From NCBI RefSeq assembly GCF_016827605.1, contig NZ_JAEPJQ010000001.1, positions 124,001 through 188,000 of the forward strand: a stretch of DNA of 64,000 nt. Reading direction: 5' to 3'. A program made the position numbers and the translations under genes. Position 1 is the stretch's first letter; every line of letters begins with the position of its first letter. This document shows, piece by piece, positions 45,377 through 54,383 of the stretch. This DNA comes from Hyunsoonleella ulvae (GTDB taxonomy: Bacteria > Bacteroidota > Bacteroidia > Flavobacteriales > Flavobacteriaceae). A model generated the notes under the pieces. The model made no database searches. It worked only from the letters and a program-made list of their open reading frames with translations, and had not been told where the DNA came from.

Positions 45377-45411
45377 GACCTACAAGGGTGTTTTAAACCT
45401 TGTAGGTCTTA
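45377..45411. terminator. hairpin between ccoP and ccoG
   Basis: Perfect 11-bp stem GACCTACAAGG (45377-45387) / CCTTGTAGGTC (45398-45408) with a 10-base loop GTGTTTTAAA. It is followed by only TT then an A-rich stretch, so it may be an attenuator or processing hairpin that lowers ccoG expression compared with ccoNOQP, rather than a full terminator. Confidence 0.55.
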
Positions 45412-45471
45412 AAAATAAAACTACCAACATACCTGTAAAGCTGTAAAAACCTTATAGGATAATGATTAAAA

Positions 45472-46896
45472 ATGGATACCCCAGAGAACGAAATATTTAG
45501 AGATTCTATAGCAACGGTTACTGAAGAAGGTAAACGTGCTTGGGTGTTTCCAAAAAAACCAAAGGGTAGATTTTACGAATATCGAAAATACGTAAGCTAC
45601 TTTCTACTGGTGTTTTTATTCCTATCTCCATTTATAAAAATAAACGGAAATCAATTTTTACTATTCAATGTATTAGAACGCCGTTTTAATATTTTCGGAT
45701 TCCCATTTTGGCCCCAAGATTTTCATTTGTTTGTAATTTCCATGATAATTGGAGTGGTATTCATCACTCTCTTCACAGTGGCTTTTGGCCGGATTTTCTG
45801 TGGATGGATTTGCCCACAAACTATCTTTATGGAAATGGTGTTTAGACGCATTGAATATTGGATTGAAGGTGATAGAAACAAACAAAGAAAACTGGCAAGA
45901 CAAAAGTGGAACGCTGAAAAAATAAGAAAGAAAGGACTGAAATTTTTCATTTTCGCTGTGATTTCCTTTTTAATTGCCAATGTGTTTTTAGCTTATTTAA
46001 TTGGGGGAGACGAATTGATAAGATATATTTCTGAAGGGCCTTTTAATCACATAAGCACACTTATTGCGTTACTAATCTTTACAGCAGTATTCTACTTTGT
46101 TTTTGCTTGGTTTAGAGAACAAGTGTGTATTATCGCATGCCCTTATGGACGGTTACAGGGTGTATTATTAGATACAAAATCTATCGTAGTGGCATATGAC
46201 CATAAACGTGGGGAAGGTGCTAACGGGAGAAAAAAATTCCGTAAAAATGAGGATAGAAATACTTTAGGTCATGGAGATTGTATTGATTGTATGCAGTGTG
46301 TACACGTATGCCCTACAGGAATAGACATTAGAAATGGCACCCAATTAGAGTGTGTAAACTGTACTGCTTGTATTGATGAATGCGACCATATCATGGAAAG
46401 TATATACTTACCAAAAGGTTTGATTAGATACGCAAGCGAAGAAAATATTGAGAAAAAAACACCTTTTAAACTTAGTGCAAGAATGAAAGGATATACAGCA
46501 GTATTATCAATTCTTGTGGGTGTTTTAGTGGGTATGCTGTTTTTAAGAAATGATGTAGAAGCTAATGTTTTGCGATTACCGGGACAGCTTTATGAACGTA
46601 AAGATGACGGTATTATCAGCAACGTTTACACATACAAATTAGTGAATAAAACCACTGAAGATATTGAAGGTGTAAACTTTAAACTAATGTCCCACGAAGG
46701 TGCATTAAAATTGGTATCTACGAGCAAGGATTTTGTTGTGCCTAGTCAAGGTATGGCAGAAGGCACCTTATTTATAGAAATAAACAATACAGCATTAAGT
46801 GGCGATAGAAATAAAATAAAAATTGGTGTTTATAAGGATAATGAACTCATAGAAACCACTACGGCAAACTTTTTGGGTCCGAGGAGTTACAGGTAA
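45472..46896 (+). CDS. ccoG: cbb3 oxidase accessory ferredoxin-type protein CcoG
   Basis: A 474-residue membrane protein with about five helices, two 4Fe-4S clusters (CIDCMQCVHVCPTG and CVNCTACIDECDH) and the N-terminal cysteine motif CGWICPQTIF. A C-terminal Ig-like domain (residues about 350-474) completes the FixG/RdxA layout. It helps copper handling for cbb3 oxidase assembly, by reducing Cu(II). It follows ccoP by 137 bp with a hairpin in between and precedes ccoH by 207 bp. Confidence 0.94.
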   Translation: MDTPENEIFRDSIATVTEEGKRAWVFPKKPKGRFYEYRKYVSYFLLVFLFLSPFIKINGNQFLLFNVLERRFNIFGFPFWPQDFHLFVISMIIGVVFITLFTVAFGRIFCGWICPQTIFMEMVFRRIEYWIEGDRNKQRKLARQKWNAEKIRKKGLKFFIFAVISFLIANVFLAYLIGGDELIRYISEGPFNHISTLIALLIFTAVFYFVFAWFREQVCIIACPYGRLQGVLLDTKSIVVAYDHKRGEGANGRKKFRKNEDRNTLGHGDCIDCMQCVHVCPTGIDIRNGTQLECVNCTACIDECDHIMESIYLPKGLIRYASEENIEKKTPFKLSARMKGYTAVLSILVGVLVGMLFLRNDVEANVLRLPGQLYERKDDGIISNVYTYKLVNKTTEDIEGVNFKLMSHEGALKLVSTSKDFVVPSQGMAEGTLFIEINNTALSGDRNKIKIGVYKDNELIETTTANFLGPRSYR

Positions 46897-46913
46897 CTGA
46901 GTTTACAGTAAAC
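46886..46913. repeat. two adjoining short palindromes at the ccoG stop
   Basis: GTTACAGGTAAC (46886-46897) covers the ccoG stop codon, and GTTTACAGTAAAC (46901-46913) follows 3 bp later. The rest of the ccoG-ccoH gap to 47103 includes a short GC-richer patch (about 46978-47012) with no recognisable gene. A 14-base direct repeat AAAGCTGTAAAAAC precedes both ccoG (45437-45450) and ccoH (47082-47095). Confidence 0.5.
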
Positions 46914-47103
46914 AGTTGTAGTAAGCAGTCTTAACCTTTAGGTAAAATGACGTTATCGGATAAGTATATTAGAAATTGAACGGCATGCTTGAAATGCACG
47001 ACCGGGGAGGGATTGAGTAGTGAAATATTATATTCATTAATTCAAAATAAAATGCATAAATAAAGCCAGAACCAACAGGGAAAAGCTGTAAAAACATAAG
47101 ATT

Positions 47104-47550
47104 ATGAAACTAAATTGGGGAACAGGAATTGTACTAGCATTTATAGGCTTTATTGCCTTTATCATGTACTTTATCGTTAGCATGAACATAAATGATAAAT
47201 ACGACCATGATTTGGTAAGCGAGGATTATTACAGTGAAGAGCTTAAATACCAAAACGATATTGATAAGCTTAAAAATTCTAAAACGCTTAAAACCAATAT
47301 AAGTTATACCAAAACAGCTGATGGGTTAAAAATTAGTTTCCCTGAAGATATTAATTATAAAGAGATTACCGGAAAATTGTTCCTATATAGGCCATCTAAC
47401 AAACAACTGGACTTTGAAACTGCTATTTCATTGTCTAATTCTTATTTGCTCATACCTGACGAACGTTTGGTAGATGGCCGCTGGAACATTAAAATAGATT
47501 GGAACTACAAAGGTAAGTCATACCTATTTAAGGAACCTATTGTGTATTAG
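47104..47550 (+). CDS. ccoH: FixH family protein CcoH
   Basis: A 148-residue protein with one N-terminal membrane helix (residues 8-28), followed by the family pattern NDKYDHDLVSEDYYSEELKYQNDIDKLKNSK and a beta-rich periplasmic domain. FixH/CcoH is needed for stability and assembly of cbb3 oxidase and works with CcoI. It lies behind ccoG and 1 bp ahead of the TauE/SafE-like gene, completing the maturation group. Confidence 0.9.
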   Translation: MKLNWGTGIVLAFIGFIAFIMYFIVSMNINDKYDHDLVSEDYYSEELKYQNDIDKLKNSKTLKTNISYTKTADGLKISFPEDINYKEITGKLFLYRPSNKQLDFETAISLSNSYLLIPDERLVDGRWNIKIDWNYKGKSYLFKEPIVY

Positions 47551-47551
47551 T

Positions 47552-48253
47552 ATGTTTTGGTCTGCATTTATATTGGGGGTTTTAGGAAGTTTTCACTGCG
47601 TTGGCATGTGTGGGCCTGTGGCTTTTATGTTACCTGTAGATCGTTCCAATAAGGTTAAAAAAATTTCACAAATAACAGCTTATCATATAGGCAGACTTTT
47701 AGCCTATAGCTTTATTGGGTTAGTATTTGGCATTGTAGGTAAGAGTTTGTCTATTTTTGGTTTTCAGCAGCAATTATCCATTGCCATTGGAGTTTTAATG
47801 ATTGTAGTGATTGTAATGCCTCAAAAAACATTTAATACTTACAACGTTTCTAAACCAATTTATAAAGTGATTACAAAAGTAAAATCGGCTCTAGGTAAGG
47901 CCCTCAAAAAGAAAACCATGGATACATTTTTAACCATAGGGTTTTTAAATGGCTTTTTACCTTGCGGTCTGGTATATATGGCGGTTTTTGCCACTATAGC
48001 CAATGGTAGTGTTGCCAATGGTACTTTTTACATGATGGTATTTGGCTTGGGCACCATACCATTAATGACCAGTGCCATTTATTTTAGTCACTTTCTAAAA
48101 GGCAAAACAAGACAGCGCATACAAAAGGTCATTCCTGTTTTTGTTATAATTATTGGTACACTTTTCATTTTACGCGGTTTAGGTCTAGGCATTCCTTACC
48201 TCTCTCCTGCTCCAGTTTATGAACTGGTTAGCAATGGTATAGATTGCCATTAA
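47552..48253 (+). CDS. TauE/SafE-like membrane protein of cbb3 cluster
   Basis: A 233-residue protein with six predicted membrane helices. It has the GSFHCVGMCGP motif at the start and a second GFLPCGLVYMA motif in the middle, so it is the short DsbD/TauE-SafE-like family (annotated as sulfite exporter or cytochrome biogenesis protein) found next to cbb3 genes in many Bacteroidetes. The paired Cys motifs suggest thiol or copper handling for oxidase assembly; this is inference from context. Start is ATG 47552, one base after the ccoH stop; an in-frame TTG at 47540 is less likely. Confidence 0.87.
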   Translation: MFWSAFILGVLGSFHCVGMCGPVAFMLPVDRSNKVKKISQITAYHIGRLLAYSFIGLVFGIVGKSLSIFGFQQQLSIAIGVLMIVVIVMPQKTFNTYNVSKPIYKVITKVKSALGKALKKKTMDTFLTIGFLNGFLPCGLVYMAVFATIANGSVANGTFYMMVFGLGTIPLMTSAIYFSHFLKGKTRQRIQKVIPVFVIIIGTLFILRGLGLGIPYLSPAPVYELVSNGIDCH

Positions 48254-48407
48254 ATTAATTTAGGATTCTCACACTATAGCGTTTTAGGGTTATCTGCTAT
48301 ATCTGTACCCTTTTTCCAAATAGACTTTTACATAAAAACCCTTGTATTTAAATGGTAATTCTTTTTTATATAAGAATTCCTTATGGGTAACATTAACAAA
48401 ACTAATA

Positions 48408-48446
48408 GTTAAATTAACATAATTAATAGTATTGCTATTATATTTG
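48408..48446 (+). promoter_or_regulatory. TetR-gene promoter with possible operator
   Basis: TATATTTG at 48439-48446 is an exact TAnnTTTG -7 element 18 bp ahead of the ATG. The palindrome GTTAAATTAAC (48408-48418) lies at the expected -33 position and could be the autoregulatory operator of the TetR protein; AT-rich palindromes are common by chance, so this part is weak. Confidence 0.4.
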
Positions 48447-48464
48447 CGCTTAAAATTATTAATT

Positions 48465-49136
48465 ATGGACTCATTACTTTCAAACTTAAAGATTGCTGTT
48501 CCAGAAAAAATATATGTAAAAGATCCTGAATCATCAGCTTTAGGTAAACGCATTGTAGAGCACAGCATTATTTTAATAGACGACATTGGTTTTGATAGTT
48601 TTACCTTTAAAAAACTTGGCACTTTAATAGGCTCTAACGAGAGTTCTATATATCGCTATTTTGAAAGTAAACATAAACTACTACTGTACTTATCGTCATG
48701 GTATTGGGCATGGATAGAGTACCAGCTAGTTGTAGAAACCCATAATTTAAATCCATTAGACAAATTACAAAAGGCGGTGGAGGTCGTATCTAGAACCACC
48801 AAAGAAGATTCCAATTTTTCTCATATAAATGAGGTAATTTTAAATCGTATTATGGTAAACGAAAATTCAAAATCATTTTTAACCAAAGAGGTAGACCAAG
48901 AAAACAAAGAGGGTTACTTCGTTATTTATAAACGCATCGTTCATCGGTTACGAGATATGATAATTGCGTTAAAATCTAATTACAAATATCCATCCAGCCT
49001 GGCAAGTACGATTATAGATGGGAGCTTACACCAACACTTTTTAAAAAGTCATTTTACCTCCATTACAGATTGTGATGCAGATGTAACCCCTACCCAATTT
49101 TACAAAAACCTAGTGTTAAACACCTTACAATCTTAA
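48465..49136 (+). CDS. TetR/AcrR family transcriptional regulator
   Basis: A 223-residue regulator. The N-terminal HTH reads GKRIVEHSIILIDDIGFDSFTFKKLGTLIGSNESSIYRYFESKHKLLLYL, with the TetR pattern SSIYRYFxSKxxLL. The C-terminal part is helical and probably binds the inducer. I chose ATG 48465 (MDSLLSNLKIAV) because it follows the -7 element at 48439 and an in-frame codon further upstream does not. It precedes the exporter ATPase gene by only 2 bp and is therefore the likely regulator of the ABC-HlyD-TolC operon. Confidence 0.9.
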   Translation: MDSLLSNLKIAVPEKIYVKDPESSALGKRIVEHSIILIDDIGFDSFTFKKLGTLIGSNESSIYRYFESKHKLLLYLSSWYWAWIEYQLVVETHNLNPLDKLQKAVEVVSRTTKEDSNFSHINEVILNRIMVNENSKSFLTKEVDQENKEGYFVIYKRIVHRLRDMIIALKSNYKYPSSLASTIIDGSLHQHFLKSHFTSITDCDADVTPTQFYKNLVLNTLQS

Positions 49137-49138
49137 TT

Positions 49139-50797
49139 ATGGAACAACCAAAAATGACCCCTTGGCAACGTTTAATCGGGTTGCTTCAACTAGAAAAAAG
49201 GGATATACTGCAAGTATTTTACTATGCTATATTTTCGGGTGTGGTAGCTTTATCGTTACCGTTAGGAATACAGGCTATAATTAACCTAATTCAAGGTGCA
49301 CAAGTCTCTACCTCTTGGGTGGTACTTGTAGTTTTAGTTACCCTAGGTGTGGCATTTGCAGGCCTATTACAATTAATGCAACTAAGAATTATAGAAACCA
49401 TTCAACAACGTATTTTCATGCGTTCGTCGTTTGAGTTAACGTATCGCTTCCCTAAGATAAAAATGTCTGAGCTACGAAATTACTATCCGCCAGAGCTAGC
49501 AAACCGTTTTTTTGATACGTTAACCATACAAAAAAGCTTATCTAAAATTTTAATAGATGTTCCAACTGCGGTACTTCAAATTGTATTTGCATTAATATTG
49601 CTATCATTTTATCATCCATTCTTTATCATATTTGGCTTGCTGCTTTTAGCGCTCATTTTTGTGGTGTTTAAATTCACAGCAATTAAAGGTTTAGAAACCA
49701 GTCTCGTTGAATCCAAGAAAAAGTATATGGTTGCACATTGGATTCAGGAAATAGCCAGATCCGTAATCAGCTTTAAATTATCGGGCAGCACGAGTCTGGG
49801 GTTACAAAAAAACGACAACCTTGTAAGCGGTTATCTTAATGCTAGAGAAAACCACTTTAAAGTATTAATGCTTCAATTTATCCAAATGATAAGCTTTAAA
49901 GTGATAGTAACTGCAAGTTTATTATTGATAGGCGGTGCTCTTGTTTTAAATCAAGAAATGAACATAGGTCAGTTTGTTGCAGCCGAAATCATTATCCTAT
50001 TGGTTATAGCCTCTGTGGAAAAATTGATCCTTGGTTTAGAGTCCTTTTACGACACGTTAACATCACTGGAAAAACTAGGGCAAATTGTAGACAAAGGTTT
50101 AGAAAGCCAAACAGGGGAGCAACCAAAATTTAGTAAAGGCATACGAATTGAGCTAGACCAAGTAGCCTATGAGGTTGATAATAGGGACAAGCACATCCTC
50201 AGGAATATTTCTTTAACCATAAATCCTAAGAGCCGTATTCTGGTACGTGGAGAAAGTGGTTCAGGAAAATCTACTTTACTAAGGCTTGTTGCAGGAGTTA
50301 TTCAGGCTACCTCTGGTCATGTTTACGTAAACGATATGTCCATTAATAGTTTACACCTAAATTTTTACAGATCGCAATTAGGTTTATCATTATCAGACGA
50401 AACCCCATTTGAAGGCACCATTAAAGACAATTTAACCTTTGGAAACCCTGATATTACCGATGAACAAATCATGGAAGTCCTAGAAAATGCAGGTTTAAAA
50501 AGTTTTATAAAAGACCAACAAAATGGTTTGAATACCATACTTTACCCTGACGGAAAACAAATGTCGTACACCTTATCTAAGAAGATTGTACTTGCCAGAG
50601 CTATCTTAAAACAACCTAAAGTACTTATCCTAGAAGATGCCTTAGATCGTTTTAACAAGAAAGAAACCGATGCTATTATAGACTATTTAACACATAAAGA
50701 TAGGCCATGGGCACTTGTAGTTGTAAGTAGTAGCGATGCATGGTTAAACAAATGTAGCGAGATAATTACTTTAGAACAGGGAAGAATTAAAAATTAA
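49139..50797 (+). CDS. ABC exporter half-transporter with degenerate ATPase domain
   Basis: A 552-residue protein with a membrane domain of about six helices (residues 20-300) and a C-terminal nucleotide-binding domain. Walker A is intact (RGESGSGKST from Gly371), and the D-loop-like end is present. But the Q-loop glutamine is replaced (LGLSLSDETPF), the signature LSGGQ reads MSYTL (475-479), Walker B has ED (LILEDA, 499-500) in place of DE, and the H-loop His is missing (VVVSSS). Such an ATPase probably binds ATP but may hydrolyse it poorly, or needs another partner. Followed by HlyD and TolC genes, so part of a type I export system; the cargo is unknown. Confidence 0.85.
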   Translation: MEQPKMTPWQRLIGLLQLEKRDILQVFYYAIFSGVVALSLPLGIQAIINLIQGAQVSTSWVVLVVLVTLGVAFAGLLQLMQLRIIETIQQRIFMRSSFELTYRFPKIKMSELRNYYPPELANRFFDTLTIQKSLSKILIDVPTAVLQIVFALILLSFYHPFFIIFGLLLLALIFVVFKFTAIKGLETSLVESKKKYMVAHWIQEIARSVISFKLSGSTSLGLQKNDNLVSGYLNARENHFKVLMLQFIQMISFKVIVTASLLLIGGALVLNQEMNIGQFVAAEIIILLVIASVEKLILGLESFYDTLTSLEKLGQIVDKGLESQTGEQPKFSKGIRIELDQVAYEVDNRDKHILRNISLTINPKSRILVRGESGSGKSTLLRLVAGVIQATSGHVYVNDMSINSLHLNFYRSQLGLSLSDETPFEGTIKDNLTFGNPDITDEQIMEVLENAGLKSFIKDQQNGLNTILYPDGKQMSYTLSKKIVLARAILKQPKVLILEDALDRFNKKETDAIIDYLTHKDRPWALVVVSSSDAWLNKCSEIITLEQGRIKN

Positions 50798-50807
50798 AAT
50801 ATAAGTT

Positions 50808-52166
50808 ATGCTAAATATCACACATAACCAGTTAAATAAAACAATTGATTTAGGTGTCTTTAAATCAGGAAAAAACGTGTTGAATAAAAAGTATTACAAA
50901 TACTTTAACAGGTTTTTATTAACTGCTGCCATTATTATCCTAATAGTACTATTTTTACCTTGGACACAGAATATTTCTGGAAAAGGTTTGGTTACTACCT
51001 TAAAACCAAATCAACGTCCACAAACCATTCAATCCCAAATACCTGGACGTATAGAAGATTGGTATGTACAGGAGGGCGACACTGTAAAAGCGGGAGATAC
51101 TATTTTAAGAATTTCTGAAATTAAAAGTGAGTATTTTGATGACCGATTGGTGGAACGTACCAACGACCAAATTGTAGCAAAATCATCTTCAGTTAATGCT
51201 TATGGCGGAAAAGTGGAAGCTTTAAATAGACAAATTTCTGCCTTGCAAAACGAGCGTTCTTTAAAGCTGGAACAAACCAGAAATAAACTGTTACAATCGC
51301 AACTAAAGGTAAAAAGCGACAGTATTGATTTAGAAGCAGCAAAAACCAATTTAAAGATTGCCGAAACCCAATACAATCGTATTTTTACGTTACAACAAGA
51401 AGGTTTAAAAGCTGTAAAAGATGTTGAAGAAAAGCGTTTAAAACTACAGGAAACCCAAGCAAAATTTATATCACAGCAAAACAAGTATTTGGCAAGCCAA
51501 AACGAAGTGATCAATGCCGAATTAGAACTTTCTAGAACTAAAGCCTCGTTTGCAGATAAAATATCTAAGGCGCAGAGTGATATGTTTACGGCACAATCCA
51601 GTCAGTTTGATACCAAAGCACAGGTTACCAAACTAGAAAATGCAAAAACTAATTACGAGCGTAGAAATAGTTTGCTATATGTAACTGCGCCTGTAAACGG
51701 CATCATCAATAAAGCATTAAGAGGTGGTGTAGGTGTTACATTTAAAGAAGGGGAAGAATTAGTAGGCATTATGCCATTGCAATACGATTTAGCAGTTGAA
51801 ACGTTTGTTCGCCCTATTGATTTACCACTAATACACATTGGCGAACATGTACGCGTACAGTTTGATGGTTGGCCCGCCATAGTATTTAGCGGATGGCCCA
51901 ACGTATCTTATGGTACTTATGGCGCTAAAGTTGTGGCTATCGAAAATTTTATTAGCGATAATGGTAAATATAGAATTTTATTAGCTCCAGATGAGTCAGA
52001 CCACGAGTGGCCCAAAGCAATTCGTGTAGGTTCTGGTGCGCAAACCATAGCTTTATTAGAAGATGTCCCTATTTGGTTTGAGTTATGGCGACAAATTAAC
52101 AGTTTCCCTCCTAACTATTATCAACCAGAGGGTAACAAAACAGCCTCAAAAAAAGACAAAAAATGA
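50808..52166 (+). CDS. HlyD-family membrane fusion protein
   Basis: A 452-residue periplasmic adaptor with one N-terminal membrane anchor (residues 35-52), a lipoyl/barrel half (QIPGRIEDWYVQEGDTVKAGD), a long coiled-coil hairpin (about 100-280, NQIVAKSSSVNAYG... to DTKAQVTKLENAK) and the second barrel half (YVTAPVNGIINKALRGGVG). It would connect the inner-membrane ABC protein to TolC. It starts 10 bp after the ABC gene and overlaps the TolC gene by 4 bp. Confidence 0.92.
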   Translation: MLNITHNQLNKTIDLGVFKSGKNVLNKKYYKYFNRFLLTAAIIILIVLFLPWTQNISGKGLVTTLKPNQRPQTIQSQIPGRIEDWYVQEGDTVKAGDTILRISEIKSEYFDDRLVERTNDQIVAKSSSVNAYGGKVEALNRQISALQNERSLKLEQTRNKLLQSQLKVKSDSIDLEAAKTNLKIAETQYNRIFTLQQEGLKAVKDVEEKRLKLQETQAKFISQQNKYLASQNEVINAELELSRTKASFADKISKAQSDMFTAQSSQFDTKAQVTKLENAKTNYERRNSLLYVTAPVNGIINKALRGGVGVTFKEGEELVGIMPLQYDLAVETFVRPIDLPLIHIGEHVRVQFDGWPAIVFSGWPNVSYGTYGAKVVAIENFISDNGKYRILLAPDESDHEWPKAIRVGSGAQTIALLEDVPIWFELWRQINSFPPNYYQPEGNKTASKKDKK

Positions 52167-53566
52167 GAATAGCCCTAATAAGCATATTAATCCTCTTTAG
52201 TGGTTTAACCTCTGCTCAAGATTCTACTTCGGTAATTTCCTTAGCAGAATATTTAGGGTACGTTAAATCATTCCATCCTATTGTAAAGCAAGCCAATTTG
52301 GTTATTAACGAGAGTGAAGCCAAATTGATGAAGGCTCGAGGTGCATTCGATCCTAAGTTAGAAGTGGATTACGATAGAAAGAAATTTAAAAACACTGAGT
52401 ATTTTGATAAACTAAACGCCACTTTTAAAATTCCAACCTGGTTTGGTATTGAGTTTAAGGGTAACTTTGAAGAAAACACAGGGGATTTCCTTAACCGAGA
52501 AGCTGATGTTCCGTTGGATGGCTTATACAGTGCAGGGGTTTCTATACCAGTAGCACGTGGCTTACTTACCAACAAGCGTATGGCCATGTTAAGGCAATCG
52601 CGTTTGTATATAAAACAAGCACAGGCCGATAGGCAGTTACTTGTTAACAACATTATATACGAAGCCACTGTAACCTATTTTAATTGGCTACGTAGATATA
52701 ATGAAAAACGTGTATATGAGGATTTTTTAGAGAATGCTGAAATACGCTTCAATGGCATAAAAAAGAGTCATGAAGTTGGAGATATGCCAGCTATTGATAC
52801 TTTAGAGGCAAGAATTGCACTTAACAATAGAAAATTAAACTTAGAAAAATCTAGGATTAAATTTATAAAAGCATCTTTAGAGCTTTCTAATTTTATATGG
52901 CTGAATAACAATACCCCCGTTGAGCTAGAAGATAATGTTATACCCGATGTTGATACGTTTTTATCGGTAGATGAAACTTTAAATACCTCTGGTCTCGATA
53001 TTGAAAGTTTTGATATTGAAAGCCATCCAAAGCTACAATCCCTGGATTATAAGATTAGGAGTTTAAATATTGAAAAGCGTTTAAAGGCGAACAATCTATT
53101 ACCCCAAATAGATTTACAGTATAATTTTTTATCTGAAACCCCAGAAGTTGCCAGATCTTTCAGTACCTCAGCCTATAAAAGTGGGGTAAATATTAACTTC
53201 CCACTATTTTTAAGAAAGGAACGTGGTGATTTAAGGTTGGCAAAATTAAAGTTACAAGATACCAGGTTTGAAGTTCAAGATACTAGGGTAAGCTTAAGAA
53301 ATAAGATTGATGCCATTAACCAAGAACTAGACTCTTACGTTACCCAAAGTGATTTTACCGAAGTTATTGTAGACGACTATGCCACCATGCTCTCTGCAGA
53401 AGAACGTAAGTTTTTCTTAGGGGAAAGCTCATTGTTCTTAGTAAATTCCCGAGAATCTAAACTTATTGATGCAAAGTTAAAAGCCATAGAAATTGAGAAT
53501 GATTTCTTAAAAACTAAAGCTAATTTATTTAATGTATTGGCTATTCCTGAAGGTCCGACTAATTAA
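52163..53566 (+). CDS. TolC-family outer membrane channel protein
   Basis: A 467-residue exported protein with signal peptide MRIALISILILFSGLTSAQD. Long amphipathic helices (ANLVINESEAKLMKARGAFDP, then the second repeat SHPKLQSLDYKIRSLNIEKRL) follow the OEP family's two-repeat structure, with strands for the outer-membrane barrel between. Expected to form the trimeric exit tunnel for the ABC-HlyD exporter just upstream, whose ATG overlaps the HlyD stop by 4 bp. No cargo gene is visible in the operon. Confidence 0.92.
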   Translation: MRIALISILILFSGLTSAQDSTSVISLAEYLGYVKSFHPIVKQANLVINESEAKLMKARGAFDPKLEVDYDRKKFKNTEYFDKLNATFKIPTWFGIEFKGNFEENTGDFLNREADVPLDGLYSAGVSIPVARGLLTNKRMAMLRQSRLYIKQAQADRQLLVNNIIYEATVTYFNWLRRYNEKRVYEDFLENAEIRFNGIKKSHEVGDMPAIDTLEARIALNNRKLNLEKSRIKFIKASLELSNFIWLNNNTPVELEDNVIPDVDTFLSVDETLNTSGLDIESFDIESHPKLQSLDYKIRSLNIEKRLKANNLLPQIDLQYNFLSETPEVARSFSTSAYKSGVNINFPLFLRKERGDLRLAKLKLQDTRFEVQDTRVSLRNKIDAINQELDSYVTQSDFTEVIVDDYATMLSAEERKFFLGESSLFLVNSRESKLIDAKLKAIEIENDFLKTKANLFNVLAIPEGPTN

Positions 53567-53720
53567 GGGATTGGGATTGCTTTCATTTTATAACTTTACT
53601 TGATTTTATCAGAAAAAAATAATAGCTCCGTTTATCTTTGGATATGAGCCATTAAAATAGTTTATATCAGCTAAGTTGTACATCATATAAAAATTACGTT
53701 CAAAAGAAAAATCATAAGAT

Positions 53721-53728
53721 TAAATTTG
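53721..53728 (+). promoter_or_regulatory. toxin-antitoxin promoter -7 element
   Basis: TAAATTTG at 53721-53728 fits TAnnTTTG and stands 13 bp ahead of the antitoxin ATG, giving a very short leader. A second match TATCTTTG lies at 53633-53640. No clear operator was recognised. Confidence 0.35.
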
Positions 53729-53741
53729 TAACTTTGGTATT

Positions 53742-53975
53742 ATGGATTTAAGCTTAGAAAATAAAAAAATTGAATTAATTCAATGGTTATCAACTTTAAA
53801 TGACAAGTCTCTGATTGACAAACTAATGAAATTAAGAGAAAAGGAAAAAAACGATTGGTGGAATGAAATTTCAGCAAGGGAAAAAAAGTCTATCGAAAAA
53901 GGAATTATAGATGCTGATAGAGGAAATTTGACTTCTCACTCAAATGTGAAAGGGATTTATGAAAAGTGGCTATAA
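53742..53975 (+). CDS. antitoxin of a RelE/ParE-type pair
   Basis: A 77-residue acidic/basic helical protein beginning MDLSLENKKIELIQWLSTLNDKSL, with NDWWNEISAREKKSIEKGIIDADRG, the pattern of small addiction-module (RelB-like, DUF2683/addiction module protein) antitoxins in Bacteroidetes. Its last 17 bases overlap the toxin gene, so the two are translationally coupled. Overall role is to neutralise the toxin and to repress the pair; no DNA-binding domain is obvious. Confidence 0.75.
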   Translation: MDLSLENKKIELIQWLSTLNDKSLIDKLMKLREKEKNDWWNEISAREKKSIEKGIIDADRGNLTSHSNVKGIYEKWL

Positions 53976-54261
53976 AATACTTTGGACTGACCACGCAATA
54001 TCCGAACTTAAAGAAACTTTAGAATACCTAGAAAATAATTGGACTGAAAGAGAATTAAGAACATTTTCCCTTAAACTAGATCACACAATCGAACTGATTT
54101 CTAAAGCACCTGAAATATTCCCCACATCTATCGGGAAAAAGAATATCCGAAAAGCTGTAGTTGAAAAACACAATAATCTCTATTACAGAATTAATAAAAA
54201 TTCAATTGAGATTGTTTCTTTATTTTCAAACAGAAAGCATCCGAAAAAAAAGAAAATATAA
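53959..54261 (+). CDS. RelE/ParE family toxin
   Basis: A 100-residue protein with the ParE/RelE fold pattern: ILWTDHAISELKETLEYLENNW at the start, the SLKLDHTIELISKAPEIFP helix, and the end RKAVVEKHNNLYYRINKNSIEIVSLFSNRKHPKK containing the beta strands and basic residues of the family. Members either cut mRNA on the ribosome (RelE) or block gyrase (ParE); the ParE-type C-terminus is more likely here but is not certain. It overlaps the antitoxin gene by 17 bp. Confidence 0.85.
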   Translation: MKSGYKILWTDHAISELKETLEYLENNWTERELRTFSLKLDHTIELISKAPEIFPTSIGKKNIRKAVVEKHNNLYYRINKNSIEIVSLFSNRKHPKKKKI

Positions 54262-54383
54262 AATCGTTGCTGACAAAGTAAGCTTTTGGTTCCGCTCATA
54301 TGCAACCAAAACTATTAGTAAAATAGCCCTACCACTAGCCTTAAGGGTCTAGAAGGGCTGTGTAACACCCAAAATATAACCAT

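Noticed and set aside
46978-47012. GC-richer patch between ccoG and ccoH as a small RNA
   Set aside because: No promoter, strong hairpin or terminator belongs to it; the composition alone is not enough.
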